Source: Stichopus chloronotus | Lineage: Eukaryota > Echinodermata > Holothuroidea > Aspidochirotida > Stichopodidae | Direction of reading: 5' to 3' | NCBI GenBank assembly: GCA_021234535.1 | Contig: CM037836.1 | Span: 17,715,111 to 17,779,110, forward strand | DNA: 64,000 nucleotides | Shown: positions 48,501 to 57,120 of the stretch, piece after piece | Numbering within the stretch: the first letter of the stretch is position 1 | How the letters are laid out: every line of letters begins with the position of its first letter | Position numbers and translations under genes: made by a program | The notes under the pieces: model-generated | Told to the model about the DNA's origin: nothing | The model's input: only the letters and a program-made list of their open reading frames with translations | The model's database searches: none

Positions 48501-50153
48501 CCTCTTCATCATGATCAGAAGCAACCATAGCCATAACTGCACCTTAGCCAGGTTCTAAGGTTTTTAAGCATAGCCTTGCACCAAAAAATACATTCTCACT
48601 TCCAGACTTTTGTACAGTTGCGAAAATGGCACTAGAAAGTCTTGTTTCATCCTTGCTCTTTAGTGTCGGACAGTACATGGTACAGTGTCTGAATTGGCTG
48701 ACGCCTGTGGTGCCCAAAATATTCGCATAGAACCATGCACCATACTGTTGTAATTACATTCCAATGCACCGCATGAATTATCAAGTTTTCCTTTCTTTTT
48801 CGTTGATACAATGTGATACCAGATAAAGAAAATGTCATCCAGATGGTGCAACGATTACTGATGTACAATTTTACAGTGATTCAGTATGCTCCCATTGATC
48901 ATATTTTAACTACACACTGATGATTTAATGATCAAACAAAAATTACAGATTTACAAATGGAAAATTACTGGGTTCATAGATATACTCAACTTCAGTGTAA
49001 TCCTTTCCAGTTTAAAATAAATAAAAAAATTTTAATCACAACTGTGCACTGTTTGGAAATAATATTAAGATAAAAAAATGCATGTTTCGGGAGTGTGACT
49101 CTATAACATTCATAAGCAAACAGTTAATATCTACAACAGCCACTAAAGCATTGTTTAATTTAGCGCAAAGGGCTCCCAAATGAAGTCCTAGCACCGCACC
49201 CTCCATACACCCCAAATCATTATGACTGCTTTGCAATATTAAAGTGTACGTTAGGGAAAAATTGTACATGTCTACCATGTGGTCCACTAAAACATAACGT
49301 TAGAATTGACATGCATGCCAAAAACATGTATCAATTTGAATGAACAGTAATTTGTAGATCTGCAGCATGGATGTGTGTGGCAATAATTCAGCTGGACAGA
49401 GACATATCCATGTCCCTGAGTTGTAAACATTTTTACAGTGCTTGTTCCAGCGCTTCTCCAACATTTCTTTTTGGTTACGCCTTATAATGATCTGAAGACA
49501 ATCAGACTTCAAAAATCTTTCAAGACAATACTTCTTTTCTCCCAAGTTTACAGCGGGAGCTACTCAATTTTATTAAGAAGAATGCCTACAATGCCTACAT
49601 ACCTTGAAAAAAAACATACCCAAACTGGATGCAAAGCATTAAACCCCCTTCACATTCATGTTGCCTGAATGATAATTAATAACAGTATGTGAACACTCTG
49701 CTGACTTGATCACTACCACAATAAACAAGATACTAGCTTCTTTACCAAAGTATACAATCCATTCAAGTAATCTTCAAAAAACCATCATCAAGATAATGCT
49801 GAAAGATTTTGATTGTACCCAGAGGCTAAATAAATAAAGTTGATGAAATATATACAATACAGAAATGGAGACAGTTTCATTGCCAATGTATACACTGCAA
49901 AATGACAGACACTGTAGCTTTAGCCCATGTGAAGAAAAAACATGTACCTGCGTTGTTTTCCCAGATCCCGTCTCTCCTGCGATAATTGTCACTCTGTTGT
50001 TGGCGATCAGCCGTATTATGTCATCTTTCATGCCAAATATGGGAAGGTTTTTACGAAATGCATCTAGCTCAGACTTCCGTCTGCCTGGAGGAGCCTGTGG
50101 CAGACCACTATTGAGCCTGCCAGTAGTTTTGGCCATCTCTCTGACAGGATTGG
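3453..50153 (-). CDS. YTHDC2: YTHDC2-like DExH RNA helicase with ankyrin insertion, partial gene (ten internal exons)
   Basis: Coding exons, in transcript order: 50153-49948, 48413-48247, 40351-40249, 38478-38322, 34765-34711, 30995-30943, 11647-11490, 8450-8315, 6343-6217 and 3518-3453. They total 1228 bp, about 409 residues, in one continuous frame across nine GT-AG introns. Seen: Walker [18 protein letters not shown] and SAA in order, then a charged linker and two ankyrin repeats. Known: YTHDC2 is a 3'-5' RNA helicase and m6A reader that acts with MEIOC and XRN1 in germ cells, and it is unusual among DExH helicases in carrying ankyrin repeats between its two RecA lobes. The exons are colinear with the vertebrate protein, including the segment just before Walker A. 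Missing from the window: the R3H domain and start codon on the 5' side, and RecA2, HA2/OB and YTH on the 3' side. Other DEAH helicases (DHX36, DHX9, DHX57) lack ankyrins at this place, so the assignment is strong. Confidence 0.93.
3519..6216 (-). other. YTHDC2 intron between exons I and J (2.7 kb)
   Basis: AT-rich intron with the G run at 4827. Apart from short poly-T and poly-A tracts I see no repeat family or exon. Confidence 0.85.
4827..4837. repeat. Homopolymer G run
   Basis: Eleven consecutive G in the intron between exons I and J; a length-variable site and a likely place for sequencing error. Confidence 0.8.
6217..6343 (-). CDS. YTHDC2: YTHDC2 exon I: first ankyrin repeat
   Basis: The 127 bp exon reads [20 protein letters not shown], then [20 protein letters not shown], then NN. 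T-P-L-M-V-A-A-x-x-G and V-x-x-L-L-x-x-G-A-N-V are the ankyrin consensus. V-N-Y-Q-H-S corresponds to V-D-Y-R-H-S in the vertebrate protein, which fixes the junction with exon H. The acceptor is actttgcag and the donor is AACCA followed by gtgagt. In vertebrate YTHDC2 the ankyrin region is reported to mediate the XRN1 contact; that role is inferred here. Confidence 0.95.
6344..8314 (-). other. YTHDC2 intron between exons H and I (2.0 kb)
   Basis: Plain AT-rich intron; nothing recognised beyond poly-T tracts. Confidence 0.85.
8315..8450 (-). CDS. YTHDC2: YTHDC2 exon H: helical segment before the ankyrin repeats
   Basis: The 136 bp exon reads [20 protein letters not shown], then [15 protein letters not shown], then ENVS plus one base. 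The W-L-V-x-E-M-D and E-N-V-S landmarks match the segment that precedes the ankyrin repeats in vertebrate YTHDC2. The first Met is internal, not a start. The acceptor is atypical: tttcaaaaaag has a purine run directly before AG. The donor is AGTG followed by gtgagt. Confidence 0.92.
8741..9420 (+). mobile_element. CR1/L2-like LINE 3' end (RT C-terminus plus 3' tail)
   Basis: From 8759 the plus strand reads [20 protein letters not shown], then [29 protein letters not shown] and a stop. This is the conserved C-terminal H-W-L-P-V-x-x-R-x-x-F-K block of CR1/L2/Rex-type LINE proteins. It is followed by a T-rich 3' untranslated stretch ending around 9420 with a short repeat-like tail (..cctctttaataataa). 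It is 5'-truncated, as is typical for LINE copies, and lies antisense to YTHDC2 within the intron between exons G and H. Confidence 0.82.
10340..10367. repeat. Perfect 12 bp inverted repeat with 4-base loop
   Basis: AGCTCACACCAG (10340-10351), loop TCAC, then CTGGTGTGAGCT (10356-10367). The stem is perfect and fairly GC-rich in an AT-rich intron. No second copy was seen nearby. It could be a transposon end or a structured intronic RNA segment; there is no further evidence. Confidence 0.7.
10429..10768. mobile_element. TTAA MITE copy 4, ends strongly diverged
   Basis: Both ends are eroded (left AGGAAAGCACGT preceded by GTAA; right ATGCTTTATTTCACCT), yet the interior still aligns with the other copies. 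The segment 10676-10710 (ACTGTCCTTCCTTATTTTGA onward) is nearly identical to copies 1 and 2. It lies in the intron between exons G and H. Confidence 0.72.
11490..11647 (-). CDS. YTHDC2: YTHDC2 exon G: charged low-conservation linker
   Basis: The 158 bp exon reads [15 protein letters not shown]..., is rich in Gln, Glu, Lys and Ser, and ends HAEQRKLD. It lies where vertebrate YTHDC2 has a variable linker (..LTEWYSAQ..) between the first RecA lobe and the ankyrin insertion. Only the E-K-W position and the overall composition are alignable. The acceptor is ataccctcag and the donor is TTGAT followed by gtaagt. Phase 1 in and phase 0 out match exons F and H. Confidence is slightly lower because sequence conservation is weak. 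Confidence 0.85.
17015..17700. repeat. Satellite of about 135-160 bp units, array 1
   Basis: Diverged units are marked by 'ttcataaaatggcccat', '..cccattt.gacattgga' and 'tagtaccatacatctgtaagag'. Landmarks recur near 17026, 17168, 17375, 17503 and 17660. The same unit builds the array at 62915-64000 in the same orientation. It lies inside the 19.3 kb YTHDC2 intron. Confidence 0.75.
18195..18530 (+). repeat. DR1-carrying dispersed repeat with CA tail and hairpin
   Basis: Two units of the 'gacctccaccaaaa' family occur here. The second contains a perfect TGACCTTTGACCT at 18348-18360. The copy ends with a CA microsatellite (18473-18486) and a terminal hairpin whose arms are GGTTCCTT and AAGGAACC with a 9-base loop (about 18508-18532). 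It lies inside the 19.3 kb intron. Confidence 0.75.
20025..20379. mobile_element. TTAA MITE copy 3 (about 355 bp)
   Basis: The left end GGGAAAATAGGGCAT is preceded by TTGA; the right end ACGCCTTATTTCCCT is followed by TTAA (20380-20383). The interior aligns with the other copies with small insertions. It lies within the 19.3 kb intron. An 85-codon open stretch across its right half has no domain and only reflects the shared repeat sequence. Confidence 0.82.
20965..21133 (-). CDS. Unrecognised possible exon inside the 19.3 kb intron
   Basis: An open frame begins after a good-looking acceptor (attctaattctttcaag) and reads [20 protein letters not shown], then [10 protein letters not shown]..., ending at a TAA after SAKDIV; it has about 55 codons. 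The composition is hydrophilic and protein-like. It contains one CX3C (CTEKC). I do not recognise it. It is not needed for YTHDC2, since exons F and G join in phase without it. It could be a terminal exon of a nested gene, a transposon fragment or chance. Confidence 0.2.
24765..25195 (-). repeat. DR1-carrying dispersed repeat, inverted copy
   Basis: The reverse complement aligns over about 400 bp with 36575-36975. It contains AGGTCAAAGGTCA at 24953-24965 (a perfect DR1 on this strand), a tgtgtatgtg run at about 24825-24847 and the hairpin arms at about 24781-24806. The far end (25170-25195) carries the 'agaccatcctt' sequence that also forms the arms of the foldback element at 40631. Confidence 0.75.
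26085..26595 (+). repeat. DR1-carrying repeat, three tandem units of about 143 bp
   Basis: The landmark 'tccaccaaaa' or its variants recurs at about 26120, 26260 and 26406, giving a 140-146 bp spacing. TGACCTTTGACCT lies at 26249-26261, with a one-base variant (TGACCTTTGACCA) at 26394-26406. The copy ends in a CA-rich run and a diverged hairpin (ccttgggcaagg region, about 26560-26580). Confidence 0.78.
28490..28765. repeat. Degenerate tandem repeat, about 97 bp unit
   Basis: The phrase 'acactacctgtgcagtgcac' (28503) recurs as 'atactacttgtacactacac' (28604) and 'atgctacttgtgcactatac' (28698), each followed by 'tgacagcagaaaacctgt'-like text. A partial fourth unit follows at about 28749. Confidence 0.65.
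30943..30995 (-). CDS. YTHDC2: YTHDC2 mini-exon [18 protein letters not shown] segment
   Basis: A 53 bp exon: one base completes Cys, then [17 protein letters not shown], then one base. It corresponds to the T-G-Y-T-x-K-x-M-x-x-Y-K-K stretch of vertebrate YTHDC2. The acceptor is gtttcag and the donor is AAAA followed by gtaagtg. It is followed by the longest intron of the window (19.3 kb), and its phase (1) is completed correctly by exon G. Confidence 0.9.
30996..34710 (-). other. YTHDC2 intron between exons E and F (3.7 kb)
   Basis: Contains the degenerate tandem repeat at 31440-31795; the remainder is unremarkable AT-rich sequence. Confidence 0.85.
31440..31795. repeat. Degenerate tandem repeat, three units of about 115-160 bp
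   Basis: 'catatgatgagacttaagtc' (about 31450), 'cacatgatgagatctagtcc' (about 31562) and 'gcatgacgagactagttata' (about 31721) each lead into 'cattct..taactact..taaaggca'. Spacing is 112 and then about 159, so one unit carries an insertion. It lies in the intron between exons E and F. Confidence 0.6.
34711..34765 (-). CDS. YTHDC2: YTHDC2 mini-exon [13 protein letters not shown] segment
   Basis: A 55 bp exon: two bases complete a Val codon, then [17 protein letters not shown], then two bases of a Cys codon. It matches the conserved G-R-P-F-E-V-x-E-x-F-L-E-D stretch that follows the first RecA lobe in this helicase family. The acceptor is cttcttgtag and the donor is AAATG followed by gtgagg. It was found by looking for the expected peptide between exons D and F. 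Exact phase agreement on both sides supports it. Confidence 0.9.
34766..38321 (-). other. YTHDC2 intron between exons D and E (3.6 kb)
   Basis: Contains the DR1-type repeat copy with CA tail at 36440-36990; otherwise nothing recognised. Confidence 0.85.
36440..36990 (+). repeat. DR1-type dispersed repeat with CA tail and hairpin
   Basis: Aligns with the inverted copy at 24765-25195 from 'atatcaataaaacatcac' through the terminal hairpin (about 36949-36973, arms ATTCCTT/AAGGAAC). The DR1 position is decayed here (tgatttttcacg). It lies in the intron between exons D and E. Confidence 0.72.
38322..38478 (-). CDS. YTHDC2: YTHDC2 exon D: motif II (DEIH) and motif III (SAA)
   Basis: The 157 bp exon starts directly with DEIHERD (motif II at 38467-38478), which coordinates Mg-ATP. 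It continues [17 protein letters not shown] and then carries LMSAALD; SAA lies at 38374-38382 in place of the SAT that is usual for motif III. It ends [12 protein letters not shown] plus one base. Vertebrate YTHDC2 also has SAA here and has DEVH for DEIH, so neither is a decay sign. The acceptor is catttag and the donor is AATG followed by gtaagtg. Confidence 0.95.
38479..40248 (-). other. YTHDC2 intron between exons C and D (1.8 kb)
   Basis: Contains the C run at 38910; no repeat family recognised. Confidence 0.85.
38910..38922. repeat. Homopolymer C run
   Basis: Thirteen C directly after a short CA stretch, in the intron between exons C and D. Confidence 0.8.
40249..40351 (-). CDS. YTHDC2: YTHDC2 exon [20 protein letters not shown] segment
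   Basis: This 103 bp exon is too short to stand out as an ORF and lies antisense to a longer chance frame on the plus strand. It completes the Arg codon from exon B, then reads [20 protein letters not shown], an SGDNSLSS segment and SHVIV. The [10 protein letters not shown] block is the motif Ib region of DEAH helicases, and HVIV is the strand leading into motif II in the next exon. The acceptor is ctttcatag and the donor is GTG followed by gtaagg. The phases fit both neighbours exactly (phase 2 in, phase 0 out), which makes the call firm despite the small size. Confidence 0.95.
40631..41192. repeat. Foldback element with long inverted arms
   Basis: The left arm (about 40631-40815) starts aaggatggtctagccac. 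The reverse complement of the right arm (about 41010-41192) starts with the same 17 bases and stays alignable for about 180 bp, through 'gatatgttgaagag', 'cccatg.gtggttct' and 'aagcaggagtga..tcatctcc'. The arms enclose a loop of about 200 bp. A related arm fragment occurs at 25170-25195. It lies in the intron between exons B and C or immediately beside exon C (40249-40351). Confidence 0.75.
41735..42180 (+). repeat. DR1-type dispersed repeat with CA tail
   Basis: At least two units are recognisable by 'ttgaactccaccaaaacc' and 'acgtccaccaaaaactatagg'. The DR1 site is one base off (TGACCTTTGAACT, near 41810). A composite CA repeat follows at about 42088-42132. The terminal hairpin is not evident. 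Confidence 0.68.
44816..45161. mobile_element. TTAA MITE copy 2 (346 bp)
   Basis: Same family and same length as the copy at 61635. The left end is AGGGAAATATGGTGT preceded by CTAA (one change from TTAA). The right end is ACGCCCTATTTTCCT followed by TTAA (45162-45165). The interior aligns throughout, including the ACTGTCCTTCCTTATTTTGA core at about 45064-45094. It lies in the intron between YTHDC2 exons B and C. Confidence 0.85.
47340..47352. repeat. Homopolymer G run
   Basis: Thirteen G in the intron between exons B and C. Confidence 0.8.
48247..48413 (-). CDS. YTHDC2: YTHDC2 exon B: motif Ia (TQPRR) segment
   Basis: The 167 bp exon begins [13 protein letters not shown] and ends in ..GYQIRLES plus two bases of an Arg codon. 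TQPRR (48339-48353) is motif Ia of DEAH helicases, which contacts the RNA backbone. [21 protein letters not shown] is the usual stretch after it. The acceptor (ctgaacag) and donor (GCAG followed by gtaata) are clean. Phase 0 entry joins exon A after GKTTQ and phase 2 exit joins exon C. The intron before it is 1,534 bp. Confidence 0.95.
48414..49947 (-). other. YTHDC2 intron between exons A and B (1.5 kb)
   Basis: Unique-looking AT-rich sequence; nothing recognised. Confidence 0.85.
49948..50153 (-). CDS. YTHDC2: YTHDC2 exon A: helicase entry and Walker A (motif I)
   Basis: This 206 bp exon encodes two bases completing a split codon plus 68 residues, [16 protein letters not shown] through [10 protein letters not shown]. 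The last ten codons (49948-49977) carry the P-loop GETGSGKT, which binds ATP. The acceptor is ctttcag before CCAATCC and the donor is CGCAG followed by gtacat. An internal ATG at codon 6 is not the start: the exon opens with a real acceptor in phase, and the vertebrate protein continues upstream into an R3H domain. The segment [13 protein letters not shown] matches the conserved linker just before the helicase core in this family. Confidence 0.95.
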
Positions 50154-53100
50154 CTGAAAGGGAAAAATGAAATAAAGAAGCATTTTTCTACAGGTGTTTT
50201 GCGGACTGACCCCAAAATGTGGTTTATCCTCAGTAAATGATCACTTTGAATTATTGGTTTTGACCACTTCAATACCCTGAAGGCACATTTATTCTGGTCA
50301 TCACACAGTCCAATGGCTTTATTTTTTCCAAGTTTGCATGTATAAATACATGTAACATAGTACTGTCTAACCCTCAGCAATGCTACAATGCCCTGAGTTT
50401 GGTGTAATACAACTGCTCAATCTTTGCATCAAACTTTTCGTATCCTAGACCTAAAAAGCAGCTTTATGTGATTTGTAGTATGTGTATGCTAGCTCTCACG
50501 ATGGTCAAAGAAGTGTTACAGCCTAACCAGGTCATGTCTACCTTTCTTAATCTGCAAAAGTATTCTAGTACTGTAGTAAAACTTGAGTACAGTACTTTCA
50601 TGAGACAGTCATCAAACGACAGATTACATTTATACACACCATCCGTATTAGGATAAGGACTGTAAAGGTGAATGCATAGAAAACTAAAGATTTGGATACG
50701 TACAGGATGCATACATTTATATGATATATCCGTTGATTTACCTGTTTTGATAACTTCAAGAGAAGCAAACTTGCTGTAGTCTAGTCAAACACCTACTGAC
50801 AGCCTGACACCGTCATGATTTACACAATGAGAAGGAAGGGATGGCCAGATATAACTGGCCATTCGAGAGGGCAGTGTTTGCATTGTATACCACAGTGCTA
50901 CATATGCATGACATGGTAGAATGTGAGTGCATGGGTCGTGAGGAATGAGAAGCAGAAGTGAAGAAAATTACATGGACTACAAAGGTAGCATTTATCCAGA
51001 GGTTAGTCATGCAACATGCAGAGAGATTGTAAAAAAATATCCCAAATGTTCCATCTTTAAGCTGCCTTTAATCCTCATGCAAATGCGAGGATCATGTTCA
51101 AGGTTAAATAAATTCCATTATTTAAACTCTGATTCTGAAAGCAATGACTGCATTTATTAATGTGTGCGTGAACAGAAAGCTCCCGGTTGGACAATGTCTA
51201 CTAAGCTCTGATAATCCAAACCTGATAGTGGCCTAGATCACAGGGAAACTTGAAGCATTTTGCAACCTAAGGATGTATTTCATCCTGCGATCACAACCAC
51301 ACATATTGCCACTCATAATAAAGTGGATATTAATTGCAATTTTTACACTCGTCAGTACGAAGGGGGCATTACTTTGACAAAACAAATCCTTATTAATCAC
51401 ATTACAAAAGCTTTTTGAGGCCCTATGTAAGTGGCTTTGGTTTTAAAAATGTTAGTTTACATGGAGCCTACAATCTCAAGAAACAATGCACAGAGTATAA
51501 CACTGACAATCATCTTGAAACAAGTTCAATCAGAAGTGTGGGGATGAAGGTGCTCTAGACTGACTTTATATTATCACTAATGGCAGATGGGGAACTGAAA
51601 CATGTTTCTCACCTTCCATTATTCCCAAAGAAAGTGGAATGGGGATCGGGGAGGGGGGCATTAGGGTATTAAATATACTAAATATACTAAATATCTGAAA
51701 TAAGATTCCACAGCGAATGTGTCTGCCAAAAATTCATGAGCTTTAACCCCTCACAGAGTTATGGCTGCCTAAAATAAAGTCTGGGGGTATGGAAAATGTA
51801 ACCATACTACTGGTTCACCCTTATTTCAACTTCCGGGAGATGTGTGAATTCAGGTTTAGTCATTAGAACTGGGACAATAAAATCTAGCTGATACATGAGA
51901 ATTGTAGCATGATATGAACTGTGCCAATTTTGAAGGAATACTAAAATTTCATACCAGTGATGATATAATCTGTGGTTTGCATTGCATAACTCCTGGGTAG
52001 AAATTTGTATCATGAATTAGACTTCATTGTTGAAGTTTACCAACTGACTCTAGGTATGATGCATGAGAGTGCATTTTTTTATGCTGAGACAGGTAAGTGA
52101 GGAGTGAAGTAAATTAAACTTGATTGCCATGGTGTTTCAGTGCAATGCCTATTAGGCAAGCTGGGCAAACTTAGTACCAACTATTCAACTACATGAAGAA
52201 TGCATGTTGACCGACAGCGTTAATGATTGTAAACATACACTTTAGTAGAACTTACTAAGTATCTCAGACAGAATGTTTTGAAGATCTTAGAAATTACCAC
52301 TCTGAATCCCATGTGGAGATGGACTAGCCTTAATGGCATGAATGCTTCAAAGTTCAAAAGGATTTATGTACTGTAACTATGCACATAAGCTGTACTGTAC
52401 ACAAGGGCAACACATGGGTAATTACACCTCATGGCTTTATAATGAAGCAATGCCATGACCACTAAGGAGTAAGAGCATTGTAGCCCCATTGCATGTAAAA
52501 CGAAGGCAAAATTAGAAAAAGTTATGTTTGAACTTCAATCCTTCTAAATAAGTACATGCAGATTAATTTAGCTAATGAGAAATGCTATAGTTCAGTACAA
52601 ATACCCAATACCTTAATGCTTGAAAATCTCATAAGCTCAAGGCATACTAAAATTGTAACAATATTTAATAAGAATAATTTACAAGACAATGCACCAAATG
52701 TGTACTTTAAAAAAAAATCGACAAACATGTACCAAACAGCGAAAAGGGATTATAATATAAATCTGATGAATCAAATGATGAGCAGGCCTTTTAACCAAAA
52801 AGCATTATCTTATTATTCTTATAATTCATAATGCACTCTATTGTCAACTTTAAGTTCATCTAGCTGAAGGCACCAATGTCTACATTCGGCAATTTTGACA
52901 TTTTGCTTTCCAAGCTTACAGTATTCAGTCATTTGTGGTCCCCCATCAACCACTTTTGTTTTTGTCAAGTCCCTTTTGCTATCAATAAAACCTTAATTCT
53001 TGAGTGAACACAAATATAGGTTGAAGCCATTCACAACAATACCTGCATGATTCCATTACAAATCATCACTCACAGCAAACAACTGTAATTGCTGTCCAAT

Positions 53101-56100
53101 TGCAGTTTGTTAGCAACATGTCACGACAATAACACCAAAATGTAGCAAATTATTGGCCCGTAATATAGCAAAAAATTAATAATGCAACTCCTCAGCTATA
53201 CTTTAAAGGTAAGACTATAATCTGAATTAAGTGATTCTGACATTAACATTTATCACACTATCTCAGGGGTGGATGAAGGATCACATATTCTGAGGCCATA
53301 CAGATATTGTAAGGTTCACAATAATTCCTTCAACACAGTATATGTACATGTATACAGTAGTTATGGTACATTCACCACGACTTCTCTGCACGAAAGTCGA
53401 CACAGTACAGCGGGATTTCTGCTAAATGGATAGAATTGTCCTTGTCCATTAAGAAGACTGCTACAAGTTGTGCATGTGCACAGTTAGCAACTACCCTACC
53501 GCTGGATAAGAGGTTAGCTCACAATTATCAAACACAACTAACCTACCATGTAGTAAACAGCCTATGTTGTCAAAAATGTAACCCAGTCGGGGTTAGTCAT
53601 AATGTCATATACGCACATCTTTGCGTTGTAGAATTAGACATACATACTGGACTTGGGTCACAACTCACAAGTAAATCAAAGAAACAAAATTTGTCACCAA
53701 TCTTGCATTCAGAGGAATGAACACCCTTGACCATGCACTGCTCACGGTTATGTCTGCTAGCACCATAACATAGGATCAGACAATGATGTAGGATCATTGC
53801 GGCGAGGTCATTCAATGTAAGGCTTTTGATGCGCTTGGGTATTGAACCAAGAAAAGTAACAGAGATAGGGTACAAAGAAATCAAGATGTTCCAACAGGTT
53901 TAAATGTAAATCTGTGAAAAGAAAGAATGCACCCAAAGATTGGTCTAGTGTACCTTATAGTAATTACTGTCACAGAATTGGTATGATCTTCCAGAATTAC
54001 CTACTCGAAAGTCAAATTTACTGTTTTCAGGAAATATCTTAGACGTTCTTTGCAGCACTGGCTAGCCTAGTTGCATAAATTTTTATAAAAATTATTCCTT
54101 TCCCATTTCTTTTTTTTTTTACTTGCTTAATCACATAGATGTGGATGTTGCTAGTTGCACATTTTGTGTTTACTCGTCACATCCTGTGTCTACATAATAT
54201 ACTTTATACAAGATATACTGTAGATCTCTTTTTGCTGTCTTGTAAATAATTGTATTTCCCTTTTGAAAAATAGTAAACAAACTTATATTTGAAATATTTA
54301 AAAAATTTATTCAAGTAGTAAGCTGTATTTCAGGTATATACTGTATGTAAATGTGGCAATCTGCATAGAGCAAAAGAAAAGAAATAAAATTAAGTGGGCA
54401 GCTATAAATACTTGTAATACATGATTCCTCCCCTTGAGCCATACTTTCCCCATGTTCCAATTCATGAAGAATTACAGTGCAGCTTTTAATTTGCAAAGTG
54501 ATTTATCCTCTCTGATGCTGTTAAAACCTATTCATCTTAAAATTGGTTTAATGAATTCTACCTGAAATTCAAATCTTACAATAGTGATGAAAGTTTTGAA
54601 TAATGTTGGGATTTTCTAAAGGCTGACACATTAGATTTTACAACACAATGCTATAAAGTTGTTTTTAGATTGATACAATATACTGGTGGGAATGTTTAAT
54701 GCATTCTGATTCCCTCATATTAATTTATCATTATTGATAAATATCCGCAGAACATGGAATTGACAAGGAAAAGGGAAGAAATTGAGCATCCTGTGGCATG
54801 AATGAATAGCGTACAACAATCAAGTAATATTGCCAGTGGTGTTCATTATATTCATGCATTAATCATTTCTTGTAACTTAGGCTACAGCCAAACTATTTAC
54901 AACTTGAGCTAATGTGATGGAAAAAGAAGTTAAAGGTACAGTAGCAGATCGTCTCATAAATTGATTGAGCGCCCGAGCTTGGCGTTGTGCTGCATGCACT
55001 GTGTAGTTCCACATATTGCACATGTACATTCCTTGAGTGTACAAGGCAACTGCAATTTGACAACTCCATTATTTTGCAGTGATCATTACCACGCTTTTTA
55101 TTTTGCACTACTTATTCTGGTGTGCTCAATTCACAAGTCGATCCGTTGCCTTTAAAATTCAGTGGGACGGAGGTCGAGGGGATGGTGAATTAAGGCATGA
55201 CATAACCATCAACAGTTAGTGAGTAACTAACTATAATATAAGCAAGCGAAGGCAGAGTACAATATCCACTGTACAGTAAATACTGAGCTTAGATACACAG
55301 AACATATGCTGCTTCATCATATCGTAAAAAGGCAAATCATTAAACAACACTGCCGACGTCTTCGGAAGAGGTCAAAGGACATGATGATGGAACTAGAAAA
55401 ATTGGACAGTGCAACCACATAAGATGGTAACTCCAGAAAAGAAGGGACTAGTAGATTGATTCTTAAGAGAAAAACAGATAAACAAGGCTGACCCCTTCAC
55501 TAGCATGAATTAAATTAGGTTCTAAACTGGCATATTAATTTTGATAATTCAAGGGTAGCACAAGCTGACTCCTTAGGAAAAGCAGCTAAGCTACTTGAAA
55601 ATGTAAAATAGACAAAAAAAAAATTACAAGAATTTGCCTGCATTGCTCATTTAAACATGACCAAAAATATGGACATGATTTCACTACTGCTTTGGTCAAT
55701 TTTCTCTGCATCAGATCACATCAGCACTCTGACCTGTGGATTAGTTGGTGGCACTAAATCTCAACCAAAACTGTCTAGGCAAGAACATGTCTCTACTGGA
55801 ATATAAGCTTACAGGTAGAGAGGTGGGCACACACACGACACATGTATTTCTCTCTGGCAAGACATTGAGATAAATTACGGCAAAAGTAAACTCTGTCACT
55901 TCATAGACAGGTTCTCCAATCAGTTGCAGTACTTGTAGGGTACTTTGGTTTGACACCTTCCCTGATATTCATAGATTTTAATCAATTGCCATTTGTCATA
56001 GGTTAGTAGAACTAAAATTTCTAATCAGTTTTCCACTTACAAGCAACTTGTGATCAAAATGTTTTTTATTTTTTCTGAGAAATTGAGCGGGAACGTTTCA

Positions 56101-57016
56101 TAACCATTGAGTGCTATCTGAGGCCTTGTCTATCCCATATATTTTAATGTCTGACTGATTTGCAGGTTGCTGTCAATGGAATTTTTTTTTTCAGAGTCAC
56201 TTCAAATTTCTCAAACATCATCACAAAACTTACATGTACAACTTCCCTGGCATTAAAATGGCTGACATGTACTTTGGTTCCAAACTATGAATGGGATGTT
56301 CCCAATATTCAGTTGGGATGAAATTTCTAGGAGGCGGAAAATTCAAGCCCATAAAGATGTCTTTCTTTCATTTCACATTAATATTCAGTCTTGATTGACA
56401 TGTGATAAAGTATACCAAAATGAACTTCCAAATTTATTATAAGCCTCAGTGTATTGTGTAAGTTCTACAATCTTGGACAAAATACCTTGGGACATCCCGC
56501 TCCCCTGTTCAATGTTGGCTATAGGATTGCTGTTCAAAGGGTACATTCACTCCTATAGCGCAACATTGGAAAACGGCACAGGGTTTCATGTTAAATCCTC
56601 TCACCTAAAACTCAGTGTTATATCTGCAACATGCGACAAAGTGTCCCAACAATTTTGTTCAAGATTGTAGGTTTGAACAGATACTCATTTCTTTGGAAGA
56701 ACCACCTTTAAAATTTCTCTATAGAACTTGGACAATCTTTTTACTTTCATCATTCATTAACCTAAGATTTCTTTATTTTTTTCTAAAGAACCTCCTGAAT
56801 TTCCAGAGAATCCACGATTTCATATTTAAAAAAGGATTTTCCTTGAGTAACCCTACTCTTACACCTTATATATGCGATGAATTTTCTTTCAAATTGTGCC
56901 TCTCACTTGTGGGGATCAATGGTTGCCGAGCTAGTCTAAATTGAATTTTAATGCACATCTTTACAATATTCTGATGTCATGAGCTGCAGGTTTTACCCAT
57001 ATTCTAGAGCTGGAGC

Positions 57017-57120
57017 TTAGAGTAAAATTTCTGGCAATCTTTTCAAAGCTGTATAATTCATTCCTTGTCCTAAGTTGGTAAAGTTAGGAAATTCATTCCA
57101 AAGTCTTGCTGGCTTCTTCA
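57017..57120 (-). mobile_element. Possible retroelement C-terminal fragment
   Basis: The minus strand reads KKPARLWNEFPNFTNLGQG, then NYTALKRLPEILL and a stop. The R-L-W-N-x-x-P pattern followed by an F/L-K-R stretch resembles the last residues of many LINE reverse transcriptase proteins. Upstream minus-strand sequence (57130-57300) is interrupted and gives no clear RT motif. This is a short match and a tentative call. Confidence 0.3.
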
